From Ustilaginoidea virens (Eukaryota; Ascomycota; Sordariomycetes; Hypocreales; Clavicipitaceae), in contig NC_057320.1 in the NCBI RefSeq assembly GCF_000687475.1, forward strand, positions 1,364,001 through 1,428,000: a DNA stretch of 64,000 bases, read 5' to 3'. Both the position numbers and the translations under genes were made by a program. Below are positions 1 through 11,465 of the stretch, piece by piece. The notes under the pieces were generated by a model. That model saw only the letters and a list, made by a program, of their open reading frames with translations, searched no databases and had not been told where the DNA came from. The stretch's first letter is position 1, and each line of letters starts with the position of its first letter.

Positions 1-2187
1 GCCGCTCTACGATACAAACATTATAGCCTATAGGAGAGACATAGGGGAGATAAGGGCGCTACTCGAGAAAGCGTGGCTTATTTGCGACGCTAACGAAGGA
101 AGGGCTACTAAGGACCCCCAGCCTATATACTGTTCCCCGATCCCAACCCTAATTAGCCCTTAGCCGAAGAGCGACTAGTAAAAGACTAGCACGACCGATA
201 GCAGAATAATTAGGCAGCAGTAAGGGCGAAACGCCCCTAGCGTGGGACCCTAGCAGCCGAGAGGGCACTAGACTTCTAATCTATAGCGAAAATAACCTAA
301 CTGCATAAAAGTCTATAGAAGTATAAATTAGCGATACTTACCTAACTCTATATAGAAAAAATCGGCTTTAACTCCTTCTTCTGCCTCTAATAAGTTCCCT
401 TAGTACTATCACCTCTCTACTATTATAGGGAAGGCCTAGAAGACCTTTACTATATTATCCTCTCCTGCCCGAAGTATTATAGGCAAAGGCATATACTCCT
501 TAGGTCTAGTCTTAACTTTAGCCTATTTTGCGACCGATTTAGTATATCTATTACACTAGATAAACTATACCTTATATAGACGATCGCTCGCTAGATGCTT
601 AATATTAATCGATTCGACTAATTCTAGCTCGCCTAATCCCTCTAAGCCAGTATAGCTAGAGGCGCCACCGATCACCCCTATATAGCCCCCATATAATATT
701 TACGGTAATCCTATAATAGGAACGAAGAGCACTAAGAATAAGTAAATCTCTTAGGCCCTATAGGCCGAAACTAGTTAATAGTTATTATATTAGCAATAAG
801 GGCACTCTCCCCCCCCTCCCCCCCTTCGCCCTCCCTACCGCTCTCCCCCCTTTCGTCTTTAATCTGCCCCCCCTTTAAAGCCCCCTCCCTTCCCTTTTAG
901 GCTAGGAAAACCTATAATAATATAGCGATATCCTTTTAGGCGTAGGCTTATCGTTCTAAAGTAAAGACCTTCCTTTCTTTAAGGTCTAGTATCTCTTAGG
1001 TTGCCCTAAGAGCGCTAAGGCCCCCTACCGCCGCCGCTGCCGCTACTACTGCCGCCCAGCTACGCCCCCGAGAAGTAGATGCCTATTTAGCCCTCTGCTA
1101 GAGGGCCTTATAGTCGTCTACCTAAAGCTAAAAATAATCAGCTAGTAATTTACGCTATATACAAATCGAAAATATATTTCTATCTCCCCGGCAATAGTCT
1201 CCTATATATCTAGGAGTTTTTAAACTAGGACCTGGTTCCTAGGGGTCCTCTTTAGGGGTATATATATCTTGCCCGTAAGGGCATAAGGATAGTAGGCCGC
1301 TCTAGTCCCTACCTATATTAGCCTCGCTAGAGAGCGGGTATAACCCGGCCTATATCTTATTAACTGCGGTATTAATACTTAGGGTCCTCCGAGCGCGTTA
1401 GATATAGCCTATATAGTTATACGCGTAGTTCTCCGGGCTACTATACGAGGGTTAACAGTAGTTCCGCAGTGCGTAAGACCTATACTTACCCCTTTATCTA
1501 GTATCGCCGACTATTTAGGCATTATTGCTTCTGCTGCTACTATTTTTGTTCTTATTGTTGTTATTGTAGCTATTGCTATTATTGTTATTACTACTGCTGC
1601 CGTTCTACTAATAGGGTTAGTATCGGCCCTATATTGCGATAGAGGGGTTATTATATACTTTGGAATTAGCGCTATAAAGGAAAAAAAGAAAAAGAAGAAA
1701 AAGCACTAAATCGGGGGGTATTACAGACCTATATACTAATATAGTGCCTAAGGCCAGCTGCTCCTATCTTCAAATCCGGCTCACCTTTGCCTACATACTA
1801 TAGATTAATACGCTTAAGATGCGTCTAGGCACCTATAGGCGTGCGCCTAATAAGAACACTATTAATCCTACCCCCTTAACCTTACCTTCCCCTTACTTCG
1901 TATTTAATAATACTCCGACCCAGGCCTAATACTCCCGGAACTCATACTCGCACTCTTCCTAAGTAATACCGCTAGATATAGTCCTAAGCGGTTATATACC
2001 TTACTCTTTTACGTACTAAATACCCGCCGCCCCTACTGCGGGGCGATATAAAGCAGAAATTAAGACTATAGGAAGGGTTTTCCTCCCGGCTACCGGGTTT
2101 TTCCTTTCCGAATCATCTCTATAGAAGTACTAGATAGGTTATTTAGCTCTAAAATAGCCTCTAGCGTAATTTAATAATAATAATAAT
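1..2187 (+). mobile_element. LINE-a: 3' part of a RIP-degraded Tad1-like non-LTR retrotransposon
   Basis: The left edge starts inside the reverse transcriptase box (GFADDTNI-like), followed by the ORF2 C-terminal region with the Cys/His-like SPLCYYREG...YYIILSCP block near 400-480. Then come the long 3' region and a (TAA)n tail at about 2171-2188. Compared with LINE-i (41100-43810), some 580 bp are missing: the sequence jumps at about position 100 from TTTGCGAC to GCTAACGAAGG, which are separated in the other copy. The same 3' block recurs in LINE-d, -e, -g, -h and -i. The element is cut by the window edge and inserted into Gyp-1. All frames carry many TAG/TAA stops of the C-to-T type. It is dead. 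Confidence 0.85.
700..1410 (-). pseudogene. Relic of the LINE antisense ORF (copy in LINE-a)
   Basis: Read on the minus strand, this stretch gives the same protein-like frame as the copies in LINE-g and LINE-i, including the pieces SINTAVNKI and LYPLSSEANIG near 1380-1310. The frame is broken by TAG/TAA at presumed Gln codons. A C-rich run at 785-900 corresponds to a Gly/Glu-rich stretch on the minus strand. No function is recognised. It lies downstream of ORF2 and converges with it. Confidence 0.45.
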
Positions 2188-3917
2188 ACTATAGAAGATT
2201 AAACTAAGAATATTAACCGTAATAGGGCTAGACTGCTATACTACTAATTCCTAAATAATAAGATTGCCTACCGCTCTAATCTATATTTAATATTATTTCG
2301 CTTGCAATATTATATTATAGTATTCTATCTAAGGGAGACTTAAGATAATATTATAGGTAAGGCCTAGGATTATATAAAGTATAACTATAGAAGGCTAGCT
2401 ATTAATATTAATATTTATACAAACGATATACATAATAAAGGAAGTCGCTTCTTTATATTCCCTTAAATAGCTTTAAATCTCTACTGCTATTCTAATTTCC
2501 TTATATTATAGTAGGCAGATAAGTTGGAGACCTAACCGTTATACCGTTTTTTCGCTTATAGCGCTATAGCAATTATAACCCGAGTCAATTAAGGTATTAA
2601 TAAAAGTATAAGATTTATATAATATCGGTACTAAAAAGGGGTGCCTATTTATATATTCTATAATTTTTTTTATCTCCCTTATATAGGGTCTTTTTTATAA
2701 TCGATTAGGATTTTTAGTATATATTTTAAGCCCTTTTGCGAGATTAGGCTTAAAGGCTATTCTTTTCCCTAAATATTATTACTACTATTATCTTTAGCGG
2801 CCTAAGAGTCTACTATAGCTATTTTAACTATTCTTAGTTTATAGGCCTTTTGCAAACGGCATTTCTATATATAATAGGTAGAAGTACTATAATAAAGGTA
2901 TAGATCCTTCTTCTATCGCTCGTTAAAGACCTTTTATAAGACTTATTTAGCTATATATTACTTACTTTTTAAAGTAAGCTAATTAATACCTATTATTTAT
3001 ATATTACCCTTTATATCCTAATTATTATTTTATTAATTATAAGGAGGACTAAAGTAGCGCCTAATCGTTATATTAATCTTAAGGTTAATAGTAATCTAAT
3101 AATAGCGGTTAACTATTAGGTAATAATTATTATAGGAGACCCTAAGTCTAATAATCTTATTAGCTATCCTAATATTTAATATAGAATAAAAGTATTTAAG
3201 TTTTACTTCTTTAGGCTAGCTAATTCCTCCTATAAGCGCTAGCTTTTCTTTAAACTAGATAAAAAAGGCGGCGAAAGGTTCTTTAGGGCCTTAGCGTAAA
3301 AAATACTTAAGTTTAGTAATTATACGATTTTATTAATATAGATCCTTAAAGAGATATTAGAGGTATTTAAAGAATTTTATTATATTATAATTGTAGGCCT
3401 TACTATTCTCAAAAAAGGCTACGACTTATAATTAGACTATAAAAGATAAGTTTTAGAAGATACATATCTACTATATCTTTTCATCCCCAATAAAGTCCTT
3501 ATCGACCTTAAGTTTATATTGCATAAAGGTTCGCTAGGCTATAAATATTATCTTTTTGCTATTAAAAGGGTCCCCTATTGGGATCGGCTTACATTTAGGT
3601 TAGGTATAAGCCGTATCGAGAGTAGTAGGGGGGATAGGTCCGCCCTATTGTATTATTAGGACCGGTTGGTATTCCGGTTAGGGTTTACTCGCCTGCTCTA
3701 TAAGATAGGCCTATAAAGAGTTTATCTGTAATTGAATCTATTGCATTCCCTTAGAAAATTACTACATTTGGGTGTATATATTACGTCGGGGGCGCTACTG
3801 CCTTGTGCCGTCTGCCCCTATCTTATTGTGCGTGCTTATTTTAATATTGTGTAACGCTTGCATTATTGGTTCTATAATATAGGGTTATAATAGTAAGGCT
3901 GAGAGAGTCTATTTAAA
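2188..3917 (-). mobile_element. Gyp-1: internal region (gag, protease) of a minus-strand Ty3/gypsy element
   Basis: The minus strand matches the gag-protease part of Gyp-2 (15220-16950). Gag lies at about 3880-2900 and the protease/early pol region at about 2700-2190. The 5' end is joined to the LTR at 3918. The left side is cut by the LINE-a insertion. The gag region is also highly similar to 62990-63880 in Gyp-4, so Gyp-1 and Gyp-4 belong to one subfamily. Frames are full of RIP-type stops and no intact CDS remains. Confidence 0.8.
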
Positions 3918-4161
3918 TGTAACGGACTGGCCCTAGGGCGGCTACGAATAGGCATTAGTGATATATATTAAATAGACTAAAGAGGAAGGAAAAGGATCCA
4001 AATAGGAACCTTTTATCTAGTCTATTTATATCCCGATTATGACACGTATTGGAGTCCTAGTATAGTCCTATGACTCCGTCTATTGCCCTTCTTAGGCTAG
4101 ACGCGGGCGCAGCCCGAGTCCTAGCCATATTGTGGCATGGGCGTAGCCCGAGCCCGTAACA
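3918..4161 (-). repeat. 5' LTR of Gyp-1 (244 bp)
   Basis: TG...CA ends (TGTAACGG to CCGTAACA on the plus strand). It matches the LTRs at 61174-61417 and 63882 onward. The plus-strand motif AGTCTATTTAA at 3906-3916, just outside the LTR, is the reverse complement of TTAAATAGACT at 3968-3978 inside it, which gives the self-priming geometry described in the findings. The inside copy also pairs with AGTCTATTTA at 4019-4028 as an inverted repeat with a loop of about 40 nt. Confidence 0.85.
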
Positions 4162-4796
4162 ATACTATCTCTTTTAATTATTATTTTGTAATAGATTTTT
4201 AGCAGTATAAATAGGGTAGTCAGTCTAAATAGTATAATTATTAGTATGCTTTTAGTAGTAATACTAGCCTAAGTCGCTTTAAAGGGGGTTTTTAAAGTAA
4301 AAGCTTTATTTATAGCGTTTTCTACTACTTTTTCTAGATTATTAGTTATAATAAGGTTCGAATTTAAGTTTAGGGTGATATTAATTCGGTTAATATATTT
4401 AATATTATTGACTAGGCTAGTAATAGCATTCTATATATTTCCTAGTATAGCTATCGGGATATAGTCTGCGATCTTTTAGTAATACTATTTAAGTAATTTA
4501 GTTTATTTTTAGGTTTCTATATTAGTTTATATAGCATTACTACTGATTCGTCTATAGTTATCGTTAGCGATAGTAATATAGTGGTTATAGTAGCTCGACT
4601 TAAATTTACCTCTATTTCCTCTATTTAAATTTATAATTTCTACCGCTTCGACCGCGCCTTCCTTTTAGTACCGATATATTATCGGCGGATAAGGTAAGAT
4701 AAGGTAAGGAATTAATCTAGTAACTTTTTAACTATTTTAGGGGTGTATTTGCGCCGGTACTAAGGTGCGGGCGAAATTGCGAAAACTCTTTAAATA
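4162..4796 (-). mobile_element. LINE-b: 5' end (5' UTR and start of ORF1) of a minus-strand LINE
   Basis: It ends with GTGCGGGCGAAATTGCGAAAAC at about 4770-4795, the reverse complement of the 5' terminal block shared by LINE-f (19965), LINE-h (38072) and LINE-g (35255-35284). The rest resembles degraded ORF1. The Gyp-1 LTR abuts it on the left, so Gyp-1 probably inserted into this LINE. Its 5' terminus sits about 340 bp upstream of the sds23-type start codon. Confidence 0.7.
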
Positions 4797-5138
4797 CTAT
4801 ATAATAGGATATAATAAAAAAGTGCAAAGAGAATATATCGTTGAGATATTAGTATATTTATATAATTATGGTGATATTCAGCTAAAATGTGGCATATATT
4901 ACCGAGGGAATAATAGCCCCTTAGGGCTACCCCTGTGCCAACTACAAATAGCTGGGATAGCGAGTACTAATCAGTCGGTGCTTATTATCTTCTTTTAATA
5001 TACCCGTTCTTCTGCAAGCTTCCTGACACTATCACATTAATACGTTTCGGAATAAGGACTCCGCCTTCTACCCTGTGAAAACAATTCCTACAGGTCATCA
5101 AGTTCGAGTCAGCAGAACACAGTCGACGTGATATATCG
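4797..5138 (+). promoter_or_regulatory. Upstream region of the sds23-type gene
   Basis: Unique sequence between the 5' end of LINE-b and the ATG at 5139. The first ~190 bp are AT-rich and look partly RIP-affected; the last ~150 bp have normal composition. I see no convincing TATA box or CT block. A short ORF at 4765-4998 crosses the LINE boundary and is not credible. Confidence 0.4.
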
Positions 5139-6763
5139 ATGGATCCTACTTCCAATCCACAAGACGAAAGGAACGCAGACCCTGTCTCTGTTAAGCAGAC
5201 GGGCTCTAAGCCTGCCAGCTCGGATTGCTCGAGCCGCGGCAACGTGCCCCAAATGACACCATCTTTGTGCAATGTCTATAAACCCGCGCAACGCCAGAAC
5301 TTCGCAGAAAATTTTCGAAACATCCCTCAATCACCACGTCATTTACATGCCACTTTCCCTCAAGCAGCAGTTCAAGATTTGATCAGTCATCCTCCTTCAA
5401 GACAACGCTACATGAATCCCAAGCTCGCTGGGCGCGAATGGGGCGAAATAACCGTTGACGAGCTAATCTCCACTGACGATGTAAAATGGGTTCAGATGGA
5501 TAGCAGTGTAGAAGAAGCTACGATGGTAAGTCTGCAGGGAATAATCACATTGAAAAATCCTGGTGATTCTCTGCGATCCATACAGTTGCCAAGTTATATG
5601 AAAACGGAGGCTAATGACAACTAGGTTTTATTGAAGAGCAAGACGAACGTGGTTCTTATCCGTGAAAATGATACCTCCTATACTGCTCTTTCCACGTTTG
5701 ACTACTCGGATCTAAATGCGTATCTACTAGTCGTCATTGGCCTGTGTAAACCTGAACCCGATCAAGCCCAACTCTGTAACGATATAATGCTTCAAGCCCG
5801 CGACGGAAAACAAATATCACTTCGTCAGTTCCAGCCTCTTTGCAAGCAGGAACCTTTAGTCGGAGTTCCCTCAAGCGGTAAACTATCACAAGCCATCGAA
5901 ATTTTAGGCAGTGGAATCCACAGGTTACTCGTAATCGATCCTCTTGGTGATGTACTAGGCATCATCAGCCAACTTCGCATGGTTGACTTCTTCTGGAATG
6001 AGGGCGTGAATTTCCCAGTTGTAGACTGCTTGTATTCCGCCACACTACAAGACTTGGGAATAGGAGCTCAAGAAGTCATTTCCGTCAAGTCAGTCTAACT
6101 ATGCGACACTATCTACTTCTCCATCCTTACCACTGCAACTATAGTGTTATGCTGACACGACATAGTTCGGATGACTCGCTTTCGGATGCTCTGACTCTTA
6201 TGAATAACGAGGGCTTGACGAGTGTTGCTGTCGTGGACGGTGGTCACAATGTTGTCGGCAATATTTCCACCAAAGATGTCCGCCATCTGACTACGACGTC
6301 TAACGCTCCGCTCTTAAACGAGTCTTGTATGCGTTTCTTATCTGTGATCCTGAATGAGAGGGGAGTTGAGAAGGGTCGTGATGCCTTCCCTGTTTTCTAT
6401 GTCACGCGTTCGTCGACCCTTGCCCATGTAGTCGGAAAACTTACAGCAACAAGAGCGCATCGCTTGTGGATAGTAGATCCAAAGACTCAATCACCGTCAG
6501 GTCCCGCTACTCCCATGGCAATGATTCAAAATGTTGTCAGTGGATCGATGTCTCCTACAACGGCTCTGCCTGGAGCTTGTATCTCTGGTAAACCGAACGG
6601 AGTGGTCTCGCTAACAGATGTACTCAACATCTTCGCCAAATTTGCTGGATTACATCCGACCGACCCTGGAGAACAGCGAGCACAGCGACGACGAAGCTCG
6701 AGCAGCTCAGTTCGTCCGAGTTTAGACTCTTCCAGACCCAGCATAGATTTTCGTCGCACTTAG
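5139..6763 (+). CDS. sds23: Sds23/Moc1-type protein with four CBS domains, three exons
   Basis: Joined exons 5139-5525, 5625-6088 and 6166-6763 give 482 residues, the usual size for fungal Sds23/Moc1 proteins. In yeasts these proteins act in stress response and cell-cycle control as inhibitors of PP2A-type phosphatase; that role is known for the family and inferred here. Intron 1 (99 bp) has GTAAGT, CTAAT and CTAG; intron 2 (77 bp) has GTCAGT, CTGAC and ATAG. Splicing rebuilds family blocks such as VEEATM|VLLK and [17 protein letters not shown] Ser/Pro-rich N-terminus with [16 protein letters not shown] comes first. CBS-like segments lie at about 105-185 ([19 protein letters not shown]), 195-280 ([24 protein letters not shown]), 280-350 ([14 protein letters not shown]) and 360-460 ([23 protein letters not shown]). 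The tail is RRRSSSSS. It is undamaged by RIP and convergent with the NYN gene. Confidence 0.93.
5526..5624 (+). other. sds23: Intron 1 of sds23 (99 bp)
   Basis: GTAAGT donor, branch site GCTAATGAC at about 5610-5618, acceptor CTAG. Splicing is in phase 0. Without it the frame stops at 5624. Confidence 0.9.
6089..6165 (+). other. sds23: Intron 2 of sds23 (77 bp)
   Basis: GTCAGT donor, branch site GCTGAC at 6151-6156, acceptor CATAG. Splicing is in phase 2 and creates Asn284 (AA|T), restoring the conserved ISVN-x-DxSLxDAL segment of the third CBS domain. Confidence 0.88.
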
Positions 6764-7281
6764 CCTGAAAATCCCTTCAATGCGTAGTAACGCAGAACGA
6801 CGAGTTGAAATTAGATGGACATATTCTGGCTCCGTGGCACACTCCGCTCTAAAATCTTACTTGAAATACAATTGGGGAAAGCAAATCGCATCAACACGTT
6901 CTCTCAAAGTTGACTTCAAAGCAGTGCAGAATCCGCTATCTCGAAGATTGGTCGATATGCTCTATCAAGATATGGAAAGTCGTTTGGTTAATTTATTTTT
7001 TGAACGAAAATAAATTCATAAGATGCTTGTTTCTTTTGGATTTTGCAACAACTATCCTTCTCTGGGTGAGACGAACAGCCACTTCTTCCTATTGAAGACT
7101 CTGCTCCCTTTTCTTGTACAGCTTTTTGAAGTCACATATCACTCTCAAGCCTGAGACTTTTGAATTGAAAGATTGCACTATCCTGCTGCAAGAATCGATA
7201 TTTTTTTTCTGGAACTGTATAAGGCAATTTGACAATCTACTGATCCGGCAATTTGAACAAGCCTGGCTTGTCCGGTTTGCT
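6764..7281. other. Convergent intergenic region (two 3' ends)
   Basis: 518 bp of normal composition between the two stop codons. AATAAA at 7009-7014 (+) is a possible polyadenylation signal for sds23, and TTTATT at 6992-6997 could serve the minus-strand gene. A 77-codon plus ORF at 6780-7013 has no recognisable feature and is most likely 3' UTR. Confidence 0.5.
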
Positions 7282-8670
7282 CTATAACAACAAATCTGCG
7301 AGGAAGTCATCTAGTTCAATGATTCTGAACCGAGACCCCCAAGTGTCTGCAAACCCTAGCTGTTTCCAACGTGAAGAAAGACTAGTGTTCCATGAGATGA
7401 TTTCCACATGCCAGCCCATTCTCAACGCTCTTTCGGCGTATGTGAAAAATCCATCCGAGTATTTTGCGGGCTGTGCATCGCCTGTTGCTAGGACAAGAGT
7501 TCCTTCATTCTGAAAGTACTCCATGACTGATTCTGCAATCCGCATCTGCAGAGTCTCGTCCACCAACTCTTCTATATAACGCATGGTGTTTCGAGAAGTG
7601 TTGAGTTCATCCGAGGAAGACACGTCCCCACTTCCAACTTTCATACCTCGCAGCCTTTTTGAGTCACTAGCAAGTTTTCTTTCCCTAACATCGACGCGAT
7701 AACCCAAGCTCTGAAGGTCTCGAATATAAGGGGGATGTTGACGATGGGGAAGAACAGAGCAGCCAGCATTGAGGGCCATGACCTTCCGACCCCGAACAAG
7801 GATTTCTGTGAGAAATTGTAGATTTAATTGCGGAAGAGGTACAAAGTATGCCTTTGCGTTGATAGAGAAACTGGCTCGTAGTACATTATGGAAACTGATA
7901 TTGATGTTTGACATATCCAGAAAAACGTGAATTCCGTTTGAGGCGGTTTGATGGCTCTCTGCCATTATCTTGGCATCACCAGCTCGCAGTCGCATCAACG
8001 GCGGAGGGAACTCATGCTGTCGTTTTAAGGAAATACTTATATCTTTTATGCAGAATACGGGGCCGCAACTTTTAAATTGATAGGAAAGGGCCTTTCCAAT
8101 ATGCGAAGTTGCTTTTGCTGCGATGACGGTGAGTGGTTTTGGAGCTGTAGAGCTTGGGCTTTTGAGATGATTTTTCGATTTCACAAGGCCCTGACTTATT
8201 AGGCCCACGTTCGGCTTCGTATTGTCATCCTTGGCTGATGGAAATACCTCACTGCTCCTTTCTAGGTGACAAGATGGAGTAACCGTGGCGTTAGCTTCGT
8301 GGCTTCGTTCCTGAAGCGCAGAGTGTAGTTTATCAAAATCTCCAAGCTTCACGCCATCTGTTCCAGATTGATATGACGTCAGACCGGCATCGCCGCGTGT
8401 TGGGATTTTCGCTACTCCACATCTTGCTCTTGAAGTAAGTGTTTCGATGGACTGGAGTGAAATTGGAGACATGGACCATTGTCTCGAATACAGTTTTCGA
8501 AAATCGCCGAGTTGTGGTAGTTCGCTCGACACACCGCATTCGCACGCTTGCTGTTTCCCGTCAGATGTCGCTGAAGAGAAATGCCAGCCATGAACACCAG
8601 CTGCATTATGAGAGCTACTCATTTGTGAAGCTTGCGGTATGAAAGCTGTCTGTAAAGTCAACAAGATCAT
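7282..8670 (-). CDS. NYN-domain (PIN-like nuclease fold) protein, 462 aa
   Basis: A single open frame. The N-terminal ~240 residues are low-complexity and probably disordered. A NYN/LabA-like domain fills about 247-460. Visible motifs are VFLDMSNINISF at 249-260 (first acidic residue D252), RVDVRER near 325-331, ELVDETLQMRI at 368-378 (D371), LVLATGDAQPAKYSDG at 392-407 (D398, D406), then FTYAERALRMGWHVEIISW at 409-427. The spacing of these Asp residues is that of the PIN-like metal site, so a role as an RNA-acting nuclease is plausible but inferred. The start is uncertain: Met17 (MSSSHNAAG) or an upstream exon is possible, because the minus-strand sequence before TTTACAG/ACAGC at about 8655 resembles a splice acceptor. 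No RIP damage. Confidence 0.85.
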   Translation of the reverse strand: MILLTLQTAFIPQASQMSSSHNAAGVHGWHFSSATSDGKQQACECGVSSELPQLGDFRKLYSRQWSMSPISLQSIETLTSRARCGVAKIPTRGDAGLTSYQSGTDGVKLGDFDKLHSALQERSHEANATVTPSCHLERSSEVFPSAKDDNTKPNVGLISQGLVKSKNHLKSPSSTAPKPLTVIAAKATSHIGKALSYQFKSCGPVFCIKDISISLKRQHEFPPPLMRLRAGDAKIMAESHQTASNGIHVFLDMSNINISFHNVLRASFSINAKAYFVPLPQLNLQFLTEILVRGRKVMALNAGCSVLPHRQHPPYIRDLQSLGYRVDVRERKLASDSKRLRGMKVGSGDVSSSDELNTSRNTMRYIEELVDETLQMRIAESVMEYFQNEGTLVLATGDAQPAKYSDGFFTYAERALRMGWHVEIISWNTSLSSRWKQLGFADTWGSRFRIIELDDFLADLLL

Positions 8671-9348
<678 letters not shown>

Positions 9349-9465
9349 CTAGAGACTATCTAAAGCTAGATAATCTATTTAATATATCTGTAGGATATAT
9401 ATATTTAATATTCTAACTAATATATCTAGGTAGCCCTTTTTATACTAGTACTTAGTACCTCTTGT
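9349..9465 (-). mobile_element. LINE-c: relic of a LINE 3' end
   Basis: GCTAGAGACTATCTAAAGC and the following bases align with the 3'-terminal block found right after the tail of LINE-d (11484) and LINE-g (28910). Only about 60-100 bp are recognisable. Confidence 0.65.
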
Positions 9466-9512
9466 CAAGGATTTGGGCTACGCCCGTCTCATATTAAGGG
9501 CAAGCTTACGGT
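9466..9512 (+). repeat. Fragment of a gypsy LTR start
   Basis: TGTCAAGGATTTGGGCTACGCCCGTCTCAT parallels the first ~35 bp of the solo LTR at 10140 (TGTTACGGATTCGGGCTATGCCCG). The rest is lost. Confidence 0.5.
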
Positions 9513-9542
9513 AAGTGCGCGCGGCTAAAGTGATATAGGTGT

Positions 9543-10139
9543 TATTGCAATTCTAAAGATCACTATAAAAAGCAAAGCCTTATTAACTAACTAGATGGCA
9601 TAAGACTGTCTACAACCTGTGACTTAATCTTAGTATAAATACTAGATTTGTCACTAAGTCCTAAGACTATATAAGTGCTATAAAACAGGGCAAGTGTAAA
9701 AGCAAGGCAAATATATAAGATAACTAGAAACGCAGGGAAAGTAGAAGTTAAGAGGCATATAGTGCATTAATAGGTTTGATTATGCTGCCCTTCTACTATC
9801 TAGAAAGAAAGGGGAAAGCTATTCTATATATACATAAAGGAGGGATGGGCCCAGATATCTAGAGTAGCTAATAAGAAGGCTTCCCGTAATGCTCGCTATG
9901 CCACGTATATGATACGTCAGCAACCCCACTATATCCAGCCTTTCCAACCACCCTAACTACCAGAATTACTAGCCACCACGCTAGTAACCAAGCACCACGT
10001 TAGTGGGCAACCACCACGCTAGTAGGCTACTGCACTAATTTAATAATGTCACACCTTTTTAATAAGGCCTACTTTAAGGCCTACTTTACTTGGTATATAG
10101 TAATAATCTACTGAAAATCCCTAAGGTAAAAGGCAAAGG
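9543..10139 (-). repeat. Diverged copia-type LTR, interrupted
   Basis: It starts TATTGCAATTCTAAAG like the Cop-1 LTRs (44788, 51550) and follows them, including the CCACCACGCTAGTA minisatellite at about 9975-10030, up to AAGGTAAAAGGCAAAGG. There a gypsy solo LTR begins. It is older than Cop-1. Confidence 0.8.
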
Positions 10140-10350
10140 TGTTACGGATTCGGGCTATGCCCGTATCATAAGATTGGCTAGGGCTCGGACTACGCCCGTG
10201 CCTAGCCAGAATAGATCAGGCAGAGCAGAGGCACGGCACCAATAGGGTACCGCTAGGGCTCCGCCCTACAGCATATACAAATATATAGACTATAGAAAGG
10301 ACCCGACTCAGGCTCCCCTTCTTTCCTCCTTAGTTTTATTAATTGTTACA
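10140..10350 (+). repeat. Gypsy-type solo LTR (211 bp)
   Basis: TGTTACGGATTCGGGC...AATTGTTACA, shorter than the 244-252 bp LTRs but with the same start, the GGGCTCGGACTACGCCCG palindromic segment and the CTTTCCTCCTTAG end segment. The flanks AAAGG and ATTCT do not match, so no TSD is visible. Confidence 0.75.
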
Positions 10351-11040
10351 ATTCTGAGGCTTAATATAAAGTAAAGCTGTGAAGGACTTGTCAGAATAAA
10401 AAACATTTATTATTTATTTATTTTATTTATTTATTTTATTATTTTTGGTATTTTATTATTTTTAGATATCTATCGCCGATAATTCCTACGCATTGCCGCA
10501 TCATTAAATTGAAAAAGGTATTAAATATTCAGTACTTATATTTATATGGCGGCTGCTAGTAAAGTTGAGTACTAAGTACTTACACATATTCCCTCACGCG
10601 TAAATGTATAATGCATCACAAATTGATCACACCACTTTATCGTCGCAAATCTTAATGTACTACAAATGCACATTTCGCCACATATCTATAATATCACAGT
10701 ATGGTCATGATATTTACATTAGATTGATTTCACTAGGGATGTTCCATATTAGAATATTATGTATTTAAATCCCTAGATATTCCTACCTAAATAGTGGGAA
10801 GGAATGACCATAGATGTATACACGCAAGCAAGTACATAGAGTTAATATACATCAGATTGTCCCTACGCCTTAGTCTCGTATCTTATCTGTGCTGTTACTT
10901 TACTGCAATTTTACCATTCTACTGCCTTTATCTTTCGTATACTGCATTATCTTAGCAGGCGAATACCCCTTTAACACTATCAGCAGTCTTACTATAGTCT
11001 AGTCTCACCAACTATCTTTTTAATATAGTCCGTTATATCA
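10351..11040. other. AT-rich spacer, nothing recognised
   Basis: It contains a TTATT/TTTATTTA-rich stretch at 10405-10460 and moderately AT-rich unique-looking sequence. No ORF, LTR boundary or repeat family was recognised. Confidence 0.4.
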
Positions 11041-11263
11041 CGTTTTACCACATCAGCAGCTCCATTATAATCCAGCCTTGCCAACCACCTTTTTAATAAG
11101 GCCTACTTTACTTAGTATACAGTATTAATCTACTGAAAATCCCTAAAGTAAAAGGTAAAGGTCTAAAGTTGGTAAGACTACTGTAAGTCCGGTAAGACAG
11201 TCGTAAGTCCGGAAGGCGTCCTATAGCTTAATAAGTTATCATATGATTTTAACCGCTTCATTT
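11041..11263 (-). repeat. Second fragment of a copia-type LTR
   Basis: It carries CCAACCACC, the segment AAGGCCTACTTTACTTAGTA and GAAAATCCCTAAAGTAAAAGG as in the Cop-1 LTR, and ends in GATTTTAAC like the LTR terminus. It overlaps in content with the copy at 9543-10139, so it is a different LTR copy and not simply the other half. Confidence 0.65.
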
Positions 11264-11465
11264 TACGCAGCCCAACTAAGGAGTATATTGCACTATATTA
11301 GTAGCATTACTATTACTCTATTAAAGCTAGTTTATTTATTTATATAATACGTAGTAAATGCCATATAAGACTTATATGTAAATCTATACTAGAAAAGCCT
11401 TAGCTTAGTCCTCTTTTATTTTATATGCATTATTATATATATATACTAGATATGCTATAGAGCAC
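11264..11465. other. AT-rich spacer before LINE-d
   Basis: No gene or repeat recognised. The last bases (GATATGCTATAGAGCACTA) are the left insertion flank of LINE-d. The matching duplication would lie outside the window. Confidence 0.35.

Noticed and set aside
785..900. C-rich runs (also near 25015, 42440, 55080) as polypurine tracts or regulatory elements
   Set aside because: They lie far from any LTR and coincide with the Gly/Glu-rich part of the LINE antisense frame.
4765..4998. 77-codon plus ORF upstream of sds23
   Set aside because: It spans the LINE-b 5' boundary and unique sequence, with AT-driven composition and no recognisable motif.
6780..7013. 77-codon plus ORF after sds23
   Set aside because: Starts 17 bp after the sds23 stop, covers the putative 3' UTR and ends at the AATAAA site; no family resemblance.
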